This document shows positions 1 to 7,213 of a DNA stretch of 18,563 nucleotides, one piece after another (position 1 is the stretch's first letter; every line of letters starts with the position of its first letter). The position numbers and the translations under genes are program-made. Source of the stretch: Lachnospiraceae bacterium UBA3826. Its GTDB lineage: Bacteria; Bacillota; Clostridia; Lachnospirales; Lachnospiraceae. A model generated the notes under the pieces. The model was not told where the DNA came from. It saw nothing but the letters and a program-made list of their open reading frames with translations, and did not search any database. The stretch lies in assembly GCA_002393095.1 (NCBI GenBank), contig DGII01000053.1:1-18563 (forward strand). The letters are read 5' to 3'.

Positions 1-2024
1 TGGGTAAGTACCATCCTCATGGCGACAGCTCTATATATGATGCTTTGGTTGTTATGAGTCAGGATTTTAAGAAAGGACTTCCTCTTGTTGACGGTCATGG
101 CAACTTCGGCAATATTGAGGGTGACGGAGCCGCTGCCATGCGATATACCGAGGCAAGGCTGCAAAAGGTCACTCAGATAGGACTGTTAGAGGATCTTGAT
201 AAGGATGTTGTGGATTTCGGTCCTAACTTTGATGAGACGGAGAAGGAGCCTTTAGTGTTGCCTTGCCGCTTCCCCAATCTTTTGGTGAACGGTACGGAGG
301 GTATCGCTGTTGGTATGGCTACCAGTGTTCCTCCTCATAATCTGGGGGAAGTAATAGATGCCATGAAGGCGTATATGAAGGATGAGACCATTTCCACAAG
401 AGCCCTTATGAAGTATTGTAAGGGTCCGGATTTCCCTACGGGCGGCATAGTGTCCAATAAGGATGAGCTGCCTGCCATATATGAGACAGGTATGGGCAAG
501 ATCAAGATAAGAGGCAAGGTAGAGACCGAGAAGGGCAAAAACGGTCATATTAATGTTGTCATAACCGAGATACCCTTTACCATGGTCGGAGCGAATATCA
601 CCAAGTTCTTGCAGGATGTGGCGGCTCTTGCGGATTCCAAGAAGGCTCCGGATATTGTGGACATATCCAACCAGTCCTCCAAAGAGGGCATAAGGATCGT
701 CATCGAGCTTAAGAAGGATGCCAATGCAGATAATTTCATCAATCTTTTATATAAAAAGACAAGGCTTGAAGATACCTTCGGTGTCAATATGTTAGCAATC
801 GCCGACGGACGCCCGGAGACCATGGGGCTTAAGAGAGTCCTCAAGGAGTGTGTTGATTTCCAGTACGAGCTTGCTACACGTAAGTACACCAATCTGCTTA
901 AGAAGGAGCAGGATAAGAAGGAGATTCAGGAAGGTCTTATTAAGGCATGTAATGTTATAGACCTTATAATTGAGATATTAAGAGGAAGTAAGGATCGCAA
1001 TATGGCCAAAGCCTGTCTGATAGAGGGTAAGACTGATGGCATTAATTTCAAGAGCAAGGAATCCAAGGTCATGGCGGGTACCTTGCAGTTTAGTGAGCCT
1101 CAGGCCAATGCCATCCTTGATATGCGTCTGTATAAGCTTATCGGCTTGGAGATAGATGCACTTATAAAGGAGCATGAAGAAACGGTAGCCAATATTTTCC
1201 GATATGAGGATATATTGGAGCGTAAGGATTCCATGGCTCAGGTCATCATGAACGATCTTGATGCCATTAAGAAGGAATTCTCCCGTCCCAGGAGAACCGT
1301 TATAGACAATCTTGAAGAAGCCGTTGTGGAAGAGGTCAAGATACCGGAGATGGATGTGGTATTTACCATGGATCGCTTCGGATATGCCAAGATCATAGAT
1401 ACCACTACGTATGAGCGTAATAAGGAAAGTGCGGACGAAGACTTCAAGTATATATGTATGTGTAAGAATACCGGTAAGATATGCCTCTTCACGGATATAG
1501 GCAATCTCCATACCTTCAAGGTATCCGAGCTTCCCATGGGCAAGCTTCGTGATAAGGGTGTGCCCATTGACAATGTAAGCAACTTCGATTCCTCCAAGGA
1601 AAGTATAATATCGGTTGCAAGCCAGAGCGAGCTCAATCTCTACAGAATGCTCTTTGTTACGAAGCAGTCTATGTGTAAGATAGTCGATGGCGGAGAATTC
1701 GATGTGGCCAAGAGGACTGTGGCTGCGACCAAGCTTTTGGATGGAGACAGCGTGGTATCGGTAGTGCCGCTTACAGACAGAAAATACATCACGATGCTTA
1801 CGGAGAACGGCATGTATATAAGATTCCTGCTGGAAGAGATTCCGGAGAAGAAGAAGGTGGCCGTGGGCGTAAGATGCATGAAGCTGTCCGGTAATGATTA
1901 TATTGACAAGGTATATTACACGGGAGAATTCGACGAGACTGAGATAGAAGCGGATGGTAAGAGAATTGCAGTCAACAGTCTTAAATTATCCAAGAGAGAC
2001 GGTAAAGGAACGAAGCTTAAGTAA
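1..2024 (+). CDS. parC: DNA topoisomerase IV subunit A (ParC-like), 5' truncated by the window edge
   Basis: This is the breakage-reunion subunit of a type IIA topoisomerase, which with ParE decatenates or relaxes DNA. The reading frame is open to the left edge; its first whole codon is at 3, leaving 673 codons and about 75 missing N-terminal residues by comparison with E. coli GyrA. The frame opens with GKYHPHGDSSIYD, the quinolone-resistance region. The catalytic Tyr lies in AAMRYTEARL (codon 144-146), and RFPNLLVNGTEGIAVGMAT follows. A coiled coil leads to a beta-pinwheel C-terminal domain (roughly the last 230 residues). I prefer ParC over GyrA because the C-terminal domain has no recognisable QRRGGKG GyrA box and because the KGLPLVDGHGNFGNIEGDG stretch is of the Clostridia ParC type; automated annotation may still call it gyrA. 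The TTG at 45 is internal, not a start. Its stop overlaps the rsmD ATG by one base. Confidence 0.85.
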   Translation, partial: GKYHPHGDSSIYDALVVMSQDFKKGLPLVDGHGNFGNIEGDGAAAMRYTEARLQKVTQIGLLEDLDKDVVDFGPNFDETEKEPLVLPCRFPNLLVNGTEGIAVGMATSVPPHNLGEVIDAMKAYMKDETISTRALMKYCKGPDFPTGGIVSNKDELPAIYETGMGKIKIRGKVETEKGKNGHINVVITEIPFTMVGANITKFLQDVAALADSKKAPDIVDISNQSSKEGIRIVIELKKDANADNFINLLYKKTRLEDTFGVNMLAIADGRPETMGLKRVLKECVDFQYELATRKYTNLLKKEQDKKEIQEGLIKACNVIDLIIEILRGSKDRNMAKACLIEGKTDGINFKSKESKVMAGTLQFSEPQANAILDMRLYKLIGLEIDALIKEHEETVANIFRYEDILERKDSMAQVIMNDLDAIKKEFSRPRRTVIDNLEEAVVEEVKIPEMDVVFTMDRFGYAKIIDTTTYERNKESADEDFKYICMCKNTGKICLFTDIGNLHTFKVSELPMGKLRDKGVPIDNVSNFDSSKESIISVASQSELNLYRMLFVTKQSMCKIVDGGEFDVAKRTVAATKLLDGDSVVSVVPLTDRKYITMLTENGMYIRFLLEEIPEKKKVAVGVRCMKLSGNDYIDKVYYTGEFDETEIEADGKRIAVNSLKLSKRDGKGTKLK

Positions 2025-2569
2025 TGAGAGTTATTGCGGGTACTGCAAGGTCCATGCCGCTTGTCGCACCTAAGGGAGATGGCACGCGACCTACAACAGA
2101 CAGGATCAAAGAGACACTTTTTAATACAATACAGGCATATGTGCCTGATGCGGTATTTGTTGACCTTTTTGCCGGCAGTGGAGCTGTGGGCATAGAGGCT
2201 TTAAGCCGTGGAGCGAAGAAGGCGTTTTTTATAGACAATGCCAAAGATGCACTTGATTGTATCCGCAGGAACCTTGAATTTACCAAGCTTGCGGACAGAG
2301 CGGTCGTTATAGGACGCAGTGCTTACGACTCATTCTATGAGATAGATGAGAAGGCTGATGTAATATTTATCGACCCACCCTATGCACTTGGCGTCGAATC
2401 TGATATAATGCAATTGATAAGGGATAGAGGCTGTCTTAAGGAGGACGGTATCGTCATAATCGAGGCGGATATCGGTAATGACTTAAGCGGCATTGAACCC
2501 TTGGGCTTTAAGATATATAAGGAAAAGTTGTATAAGACCAATAAGCATGTGTTCTTTGAACAGGTATGA
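2024..2569 (+). CDS. rsmD: 16S rRNA (guanine(966)-N(2))-methyltransferase RsmD
   Basis: This SAM-dependent enzyme methylates N2 of G966 in 16S rRNA during small-subunit assembly. At 181 residues it has the usual family length. The N-terminal MRVIAGTARS and TRPTTDRIKETLFN match the RsmD signature. SAM-binding motif I is VDLFAGSGAVGIEALSRGA (about residues 46-64), and the amino-methyltransferase catalytic motif is FIDPPY (DPPY at 117-120). The start ATG shares its A with the upstream parC TAA, which suggests translational coupling. The coaD start follows three bases after the stop; rsmD-coaD is a very common bacterial pair. Confidence 0.95.
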   Translation: MRVIAGTARSMPLVAPKGDGTRPTTDRIKETLFNTIQAYVPDAVFVDLFAGSGAVGIEALSRGAKKAFFIDNAKDALDCIRRNLEFTKLADRAVVIGRSAYDSFYEIDEKADVIFIDPPYALGVESDIMQLIRDRGCLKEDGIVIIEADIGNDLSGIEPLGFKIYKEKLYKTNKHVFFEQV

Positions 2570-2572
2570 TTT

Positions 2573-3058
2573 ATGAAAAAAGCTATATATCCGGGCAGTT
2601 TCGACCCGTTGACATTCGGACATCTTGACATAATAAGAAGAGCAGCGGATATTTTTGATAACCTTACGGTGGGAGTGCTTGATAACCGAGCAAAAACACC
2701 ATTGTTTTCGGTAGAAGAACGTGTTAATATACTTAAGGAAGCCACTAAGGATATGCCTAATGTTAAGGTGGAGTCTTTTTGCGGCTTGCTTGTTGAATAT
2801 GCGAAGAATAACGGCTACCATGTATCCGTCAGGGGACTCAGGGCCATAACGGATTTTGAGTATGAGCTTCAGATCGCACAGACCAATAAGATGTTAAGCG
2901 GTGGGGAGCTGGATACGATGTTTTTAACATCAGACGTGGAATTCTCATACCTCAGTTCTTCAGGGGTCAAAGAGATAGCGAGCTTCGGAGGTGATATTAG
3001 TCACTGTGTTCCGGAATTTGTTGCGAAACTGGTATATGAAAAATATAACTTTAAGTGA
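2573..3058 (+). CDS. coaD: phosphopantetheine adenylyltransferase (PPAT)
   Basis: CoaD transfers AMP from ATP to 4'-phosphopantetheine, the penultimate step of coenzyme A synthesis, in the cytoplasm. At 161 residues it is a standard full-length member. The nucleotidyltransferase signature is PGSFDPLTFGHLDI with TxGH at residues 14-17. VRGLRAITDFEYE and the C-terminal SSSGVKEIASFGGD are family hallmarks for substrate binding and the ISS-type motif. The start ATG lies three bases after the rsmD stop. No strong separate ribosome site is visible, so translation is probably coupled to rsmD. The stop abuts the next gene. Confidence 0.96.
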   Translation: MKKAIYPGSFDPLTFGHLDIIRRAADIFDNLTVGVLDNRAKTPLFSVEERVNILKEATKDMPNVKVESFCGLLVEYAKNNGYHVSVRGLRAITDFEYELQIAQTNKMLSGGELDTMFLTSDVEFSYLSSSGVKEIASFGGDISHCVPEFVAKLVYEKYNFK

Positions 3059-3066
3059 GGGAGACA

Positions 3067-3891
3067 ATGGCCAGTAATATTGAACAGATGATCGATGATA
3101 TCGAGGAATATATTGATAGCTGTAAGTTCAAGAACTTCAGCAATTCCGTGATATTAGTCAATAAGGAAGAGATAGATATGCTGCTTTCGGATCTTCGTAA
3201 GGCTACGCCTAAGGAGATCAAGATGTATCAGAAGATCATCAGCAATAAAGAACAGATAATCGAAGAAGCCAAGATCAATGCACAGAAGCTTATAGACAAG
3301 ACCAAAGCAGAGACGAGTGAGCTGATAAGCCAGCATGAGATCATGTTAAGAGCGTATGAGCAGGCAGACGAGGTAGTTGGTGATGCCATAGCCAGAGCTC
3401 AGGAGATCATGGATAATGCCACAATAGAAGCCAATGAGCTTAAGACTTCGGCAATGGCTTATACGGACTCGCTTCTTGCACAGGTGGAGGATGTGGTCGG
3501 TCATTATATGAGTCTGACCAATAATAAATACGATGAGATGATGGCTTCTCTTGCGGAATGCTATGATGTAGTCAAGTCCAACAGAGCTGAGCTTATACAT
3601 ACCGCTGTTGATGACACCGGACTTGATGTGGAGAATCTTCTCAACGAAAGTTCGCAGGCAGCGGAGGTCACCGGGGCAAGACTTGCCGGTCAGTCAGCTA
3701 ACCGTCCCTCAAGAGACAGGAGTACGAATATTAAGGAACAGATACCGGATGAGCCTGTAGCATATGAAGCATTCGATGCACAGAGCAAGCCGCCTGTCAC
3801 GACATCGCCCGAACCGGTGGGAGAGAAGAAGGAGAGTAAGCCTGATACGGATTCCGGTGATGATGATTTCATCAATCTTGATCTTATCTGA
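3067..3891 (+). CDS. coiled-coil protein of unknown function, ATP-synthase-stalk-like
   Basis: The product is 274 residues and has no signal peptide or membrane segment. Residues about 45-150 are charged, Ala/Glu/Lys-rich heptad sequence (for example NKEQIIEEAKINAQKLIDK) predicted to form a long coiled coil, resembling stalk subunits such as V-type ATPase subunit H/E or DivIVA-like proteins. The last 75 residues or so are Ser/Pro/Glu/Asp-rich and look disordered, ending in an acidic GDDDFINLDLI tail. I chose ATG 3067 because AGGGAG (3058-3063) lies just upstream, though with a short three-base spacer; a GTG at 3055 overlapping the coaD stop is possible. I believe Clostridia commonly carry such a gene after coaD, often auto-named ATPase, but no activity can be assigned. 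It ends the first transcription unit: a terminator follows at once. Confidence 0.8.
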   Translation: MASNIEQMIDDIEEYIDSCKFKNFSNSVILVNKEEIDMLLSDLRKATPKEIKMYQKIISNKEQIIEEAKINAQKLIDKTKAETSELISQHEIMLRAYEQADEVVGDAIARAQEIMDNATIEANELKTSAMAYTDSLLAQVEDVVGHYMSLTNNKYDEMMASLAECYDVVKSNRAELIHTAVDDTGLDVENLLNESSQAAEVTGARLAGQSANRPSRDRSTNIKEQIPDEPVAYEAFDAQSKPPVTTSPEPVGEKKESKPDTDSGDDDFINLDLI

Positions 3892-3904
3892 TTTTGAGTA
3901 TTAA

Positions 3905-3931
3905 GGGCTGTTGTATAACAGCCCTTTTGTT
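3905..3931 (+). terminator. intrinsic terminator after the parC-rsmD-coaD unit
   Basis: A perfect 8-bp stem GGGCTGTT (3905-3912) / AACAGCCC (3917-3924) with a GTAT loop is followed by TTTTGTT. It begins 13 bases after the stop of the coiled-coil gene. The ribosome site of the next gene starts only four bases after the T tract. Confidence 0.88.
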
Positions 3932-3943
3932 ATAGAGGAGTAT

Positions 3944-4519
3944 ATGGATTATCTGTATAAAAGACACCCTAAGGGTACATATGAATATGCCGATTATAAG
4001 AAGAAGGTTGACATTGCCGTCATGCTTTTTCTGTTCGCACTGGCTCTTGGCTTGTATATCATAGGCAGAGTAGCTACCGGCAGCAACAGGAATATCCTTA
4101 CGATAGTTGCGGTTCTTGGCCTGCTTCCAGCCTGCAAGATGGTAGTGGATGTCATAATGTGCTTTCGTGTTAAAAGCTGTGGGCAGGAGCTTAAGAGCAG
4201 GATCGATGCCTCTGTAGGCAAGCTGTACGGAATGTATAATATGTACTTCACCTCGTACAATAAGAATTATCTCATAGCTCATCTTGTGCTGTCCGGCAAC
4301 TCTGTAATAGGACTGTGCACAGATAAGGTCTTTGATGAGAAAAGCTTTAAAGAGCACTTAGGGGAGCTGCTTATCAAGGAGGGTATTAAGGATGTGATGA
4401 TCAAAGTATTTACCGATGATAAGAGATACATCACAAGACTTACAGAGCTTAATGAGGCAGAGGGGGCGGCAGGACATAATATCAGTCTTGAGACCCTGAT
4501 TCGTAATGTTACACTGTAG
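3944..4519 (+). CDS. hypothetical membrane protein with two N-terminal helices
   Basis: I do not recognise this 191-residue protein. It has a short basic, Tyr-rich N-terminus, then two hydrophobic segments (about residues 23-41, AVMLFLFALALGLYIIG, and 51-73) separated by a short polar loop. A soluble domain of about 115 residues follows, probably cytoplasmic if the basic N-terminus is inside. That domain mixes alpha and beta (HLVLSGNSVIGLCTD; VMIKVFTDDKRYITRL). The start is ATG 3944, preceded by GAGGAG at 3935-3940; an upstream in-frame TTG at 3911 would lie inside the terminator stem and is rejected. It is followed after 21 bases by the radical SAM gene, so it may be co-transcribed with it, but the context does not reveal a function. 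Confidence 0.75.
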   Translation: MDYLYKRHPKGTYEYADYKKKVDIAVMLFLFALALGLYIIGRVATGSNRNILTIVAVLGLLPACKMVVDVIMCFRVKSCGQELKSRIDASVGKLYGMYNMYFTSYNKNYLIAHLVLSGNSVIGLCTDKVFDEKSFKEHLGELLIKEGIKDVMIKVFTDDKRYITRLTELNEAEGAAGHNISLETLIRNVTL

Positions 4520-4540
4520 TGCATGGAGTGAATCATAGTT

Positions 4541-6409
4541 ATGCGAAGACAGGCATTGTCCGATAGAATTCTTATGCAGGTTGATAAGCCTGCAAGATAT
4601 ACAGGCGGTGAATATAACAGCGTTGTCAAGGATAAGAGCAGGATAGCTGTGAGATTTGTCATGTGTTTTCCCGATGTATACGAGATCGGCATGAGTCATC
4701 TCGGCATGCAGATATTATATGGGATGCTTAATACATATGATGATGTATGGTGTGAGAGGGTGTTCTCCCCGTGGACTGATCTTGACAGGATCATGAGGGA
4801 TGAGAATATCCCCCTTTTTGCGCTTGAGAGCCAGGAACCGGTTAAAGACATGGATTTCCTGGGTATAACCCTGCAGTATGAGATGTGTTATACCAATATT
4901 CTTCAGATACTTGATCTGGCGGGTATTCCTTTTATGGCCGCAGACAGGACTTGGGATGATCCGATAGTCATAGGCGGCGGGCCGTGCAGTTATAACCCTG
5001 AGCCAATAAGCGACTTCTTCGATATGTTCTATATAGGAGAGGGTGAGACCAAGTACAGGGAGCTTATAGACCTGTATAAAGCCTGCAAAGAGGCAGGAGA
5101 AGACAGACACAGCTTCCTTGTGAAAGCTGCCGGACTTGGCGGTATATATGTGCCGATGCTATATGATGTAGCATACAATGAGGACGGAACGATATCATCC
5201 TTTAAGCCCAATACAGAGAATGTTCCGTCTGTCATTAAGAAGGAGATAGTTAAGGATATATCGGGTGCATATTATATTGAGAAGCCCATTGTTCCCTTTA
5301 TAAAGGTTACACAGGACAGGGTAGTGCTTGAGATACAGAGAGGCTGTATAAGAGGCTGCAGGTTCTGTCAGGCGGGACAGCTTTACAGACCGGTAAGGGA
5401 GAGGGATGTTGAAAGCCTTAAGAAAAAGGCGCTGGAGCTTCTTAATAATACAGGGCAGGAGGAGATATCCCTAAGCTCATTAAGCTCAAGTGATTATAGC
5501 AAGCTTGAAGAGCTTGTTGACTTTCTGATAGATGAATGTAATGACAGAAGTGTCAATATATCCCTGCCTTCCCTGCGTATAGATAATTTCTCGGTGGATG
5601 CCATGAGTAAGGTGCAGGATGTGAAGAAGAGCTCAATTACATTCGCACCCGAAGCCGGCTCTCAGCATATGCGCGATGTGATCAATAAGGGTATTACCGA
5701 AGAACATATACTTAAGGGCGCAAGACTGGCCTTCGAAGCCGGCTGGACGAGAATCAAGCTGTATTTCATGCTGGGACTTCCGGGTGAGAGTAACGAAGAT
5801 ATTGAAGAGATCGCAGTGCTTTCTGACAAGATAGCAAGGGAATTCTTCGATGCGGTGCCTAAGGAGAAGAGGATCAACGGGCCCGTGCAGATAGTTACCA
5901 GTGCATCCTTCTTCGTACCCAAGCCCTTTACACCGTTCCAATGGGCGCCTCAGGATACCAAGGATTCCTTCAGAGAGAAGGCGTATATATTAAGACAGGC
6001 TGTAATGGCACAGCTTAACCAGAAGAGGATCAAATTTAACTGGCATGAGACGGACGTAAGTGTGCTTGAAGGAATACTGGCCAGAGGTGACCGTAAGCTT
6101 AATGCGGCCATTCTAAGGGCATATAAGAAGGGCTGCATGTATGACGCATGGAGTGATACATACAGGGATGATCTGTGGATGGAGAGCTTTGATGAATGCG
6201 GCATAGATATCTCCTTCTATACTACAAGAGCAAGAGGGCTTGATGAGATATTCCCATGGGATTTCATATTCTGCGGAGTGAACAAGGAATATCTTAAGTC
6301 AGAGTGGCTTCGCTCTAAAGAAGCCGTTGTCACGCCCAACTGTGCCGTTAAGTGCAACGGATGCGGGGCGGCAGCCTATGGTGTCGGGATATGCACTGAA
6401 AGAGGTTAA
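4541..6409 (+). CDS. B12-binding-domain-type radical SAM protein, TIGR03960 family
   Basis: This is a 622-residue cytoplasmic iron-sulfur enzyme of unknown substrate. Residues about 35-170 form a cobalamin-binding-like Rossmann domain, with DVYEIGMSHLG (45-55) and IVIGGGPCSYNPEP (142-155). The radical SAM core carries CIRGCRFC, giving the 4Fe-4S ligands C269, C273 and C276. FAPEAGSQHMRDVINKG (368-384) and FMLGLPGES are typical of the methylthiotransferase/B12 radical SAM group. The C-terminus has another Cys set (C601, C605, C608) that could bind a second cluster. The start ATG 4541 has GGAGTG ten bases upstream. The next gene encodes the DUF2344 partner that is fused to this protein in some bacteria, so the two probably act together. 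A role in RNA or ribosome modification is only inferred from the neighbouring RNase G. Confidence 0.9.
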   Translation: MRRQALSDRILMQVDKPARYTGGEYNSVVKDKSRIAVRFVMCFPDVYEIGMSHLGMQILYGMLNTYDDVWCERVFSPWTDLDRIMRDENIPLFALESQEPVKDMDFLGITLQYEMCYTNILQILDLAGIPFMAADRTWDDPIVIGGGPCSYNPEPISDFFDMFYIGEGETKYRELIDLYKACKEAGEDRHSFLVKAAGLGGIYVPMLYDVAYNEDGTISSFKPNTENVPSVIKKEIVKDISGAYYIEKPIVPFIKVTQDRVVLEIQRGCIRGCRFCQAGQLYRPVRERDVESLKKKALELLNNTGQEEISLSSLSSSDYSKLEELVDFLIDECNDRSVNISLPSLRIDNFSVDAMSKVQDVKKSSITFAPEAGSQHMRDVINKGITEEHILKGARLAFEAGWTRIKLYFMLGLPGESNEDIEEIAVLSDKIAREFFDAVPKEKRINGPVQIVTSASFFVPKPFTPFQWAPQDTKDSFREKAYILRQAVMAQLNQKRIKFNWHETDVSVLEGILARGDRKLNAAILRAYKKGCMYDAWSDTYRDDLWMESFDECGIDISFYTTRARGLDEIFPWDFIFCGVNKEYLKSEWLRSKEAVVTPNCAVKCNGCGAAAYGVGICTERG

Positions 6410-6413
6410 GTCA

Positions 6414-7145
6414 TTGAACAGGGATAACAGGATTAAAGTACGGATAAAATTCTCGAAGCACGGTCCGGTGAAGTTTGTCGGGCATCTTGACTTCATGAGG
6501 TTTTTTCAGAAGGCCATACGGAGAGCCAAGATAGATATTGCATATTCCGAGGGCTTCTCGCCGCATCAGATCATGAGCTTTGCGACTGCGCTGGGCGTGG
6601 GAGTAGAGACGGACGGTGATTATCTGGATATCGAGGTTATGAGTACTCCGGATTGCGTCCGGATGAAGGATGAGCTTAATGCGGTCGTGGTGGATGGCGT
6701 TAGGATTGAGAATGTGACGGTTTTGCCGGATGGAACTCCTAATGCCATGAGCAGTGTGGCGGCTGCCGGCTATAAGCTCTACAGAAGGGACGGGCTTGAC
6801 TTTAATGATGAGGTCATTGAGGCGGCAGACAGAGTGTTGAATTCAGATACACTTATAATCCGAAAGGAGAATAAGAAGGCTAAGAAAAAGGGCAGAGCCA
6901 TAGAAGGCGTCAATGATGTTATCACCATGGACATAAAGGCTCATGTGTATGAGGCAGAGCTTACGGGGAAGGCTTTTACCTGTCTTGTGGATGCATCAAG
7001 TGCAGGTAATGTGAGGCCGATGACTATTCTTGAACTTATATATGCAGAGGCGGGCCTTGAGCTTGATCCTCTTGATATACAGATTGTCAGGTGCGATCTG
7101 TACAGGGAAGAGAACGGAAGACTGGTTACGCTTGATCATGTTTAG
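6414..7145 (+). CDS. DUF2344 / TIGR03936 radical SAM-linked protein
   Basis: This 243-residue companion of the preceding radical SAM enzyme is recognised from its N-terminus: VRIKFSKHGPVKFVGHLDFM, QKAIRRAKIDIAYSEGFSPH and SFATALGVGVETDGDYLDIE are the family signature. The biochemical role is unknown. The frame is open far upstream into the radical SAM gene, but homologues begin just before VRIKFSK. TTG 6414 has AAAGAGG (6399-6405) eight bases upstream, so I take it as the start; the intergenic gap is then four bases. An upstream GTG (6381) or ATG (6378) in frame would overlap the previous gene. A 68-base gap holding only weak hairpins separates it from rng. Confidence 0.88.
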   Translation: MNRDNRIKVRIKFSKHGPVKFVGHLDFMRFFQKAIRRAKIDIAYSEGFSPHQIMSFATALGVGVETDGDYLDIEVMSTPDCVRMKDELNAVVVDGVRIENVTVLPDGTPNAMSSVAAAGYKLYRRDGLDFNDEVIEAADRVLNSDTLIIRKENKKAKKKGRAIEGVNDVITMDIKAHVYEAELTGKAFTCLVDASSAGNVRPMTILELIYAEAGLELDPLDIQIVRCDLYREENGRLVTLDHV

Positions 7146-7213
7146 CCCTTCGGTTCGGATTGAACTGATATTATGACAGCCGACTAAAGTGATGTGCCGG
7201 CTTGGAGGATATA

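Noticed and set aside
3911..3943. N-terminal extension of the two-helix membrane protein to a TTG at 3911
   Set aside because: It would start inside the terminator stem and have no ribosome site, while ATG 3944 has GAGGAG.
6327..6413. Upstream start for the DUF2344 protein
   Set aside because: It would overlap the radical SAM gene by more than 80 bases and precede the conserved family N-terminus; TTG 6414 has a good ribosome site.
7146..7213. Short hairpins (AGCCG/CGGCT; CGGTTC/GAACTG) between DUF2344 and rng as a terminator or riboswitch
   Set aside because: Stems are five to six pairs with wobble or long loops and no T tract; too weak to call.
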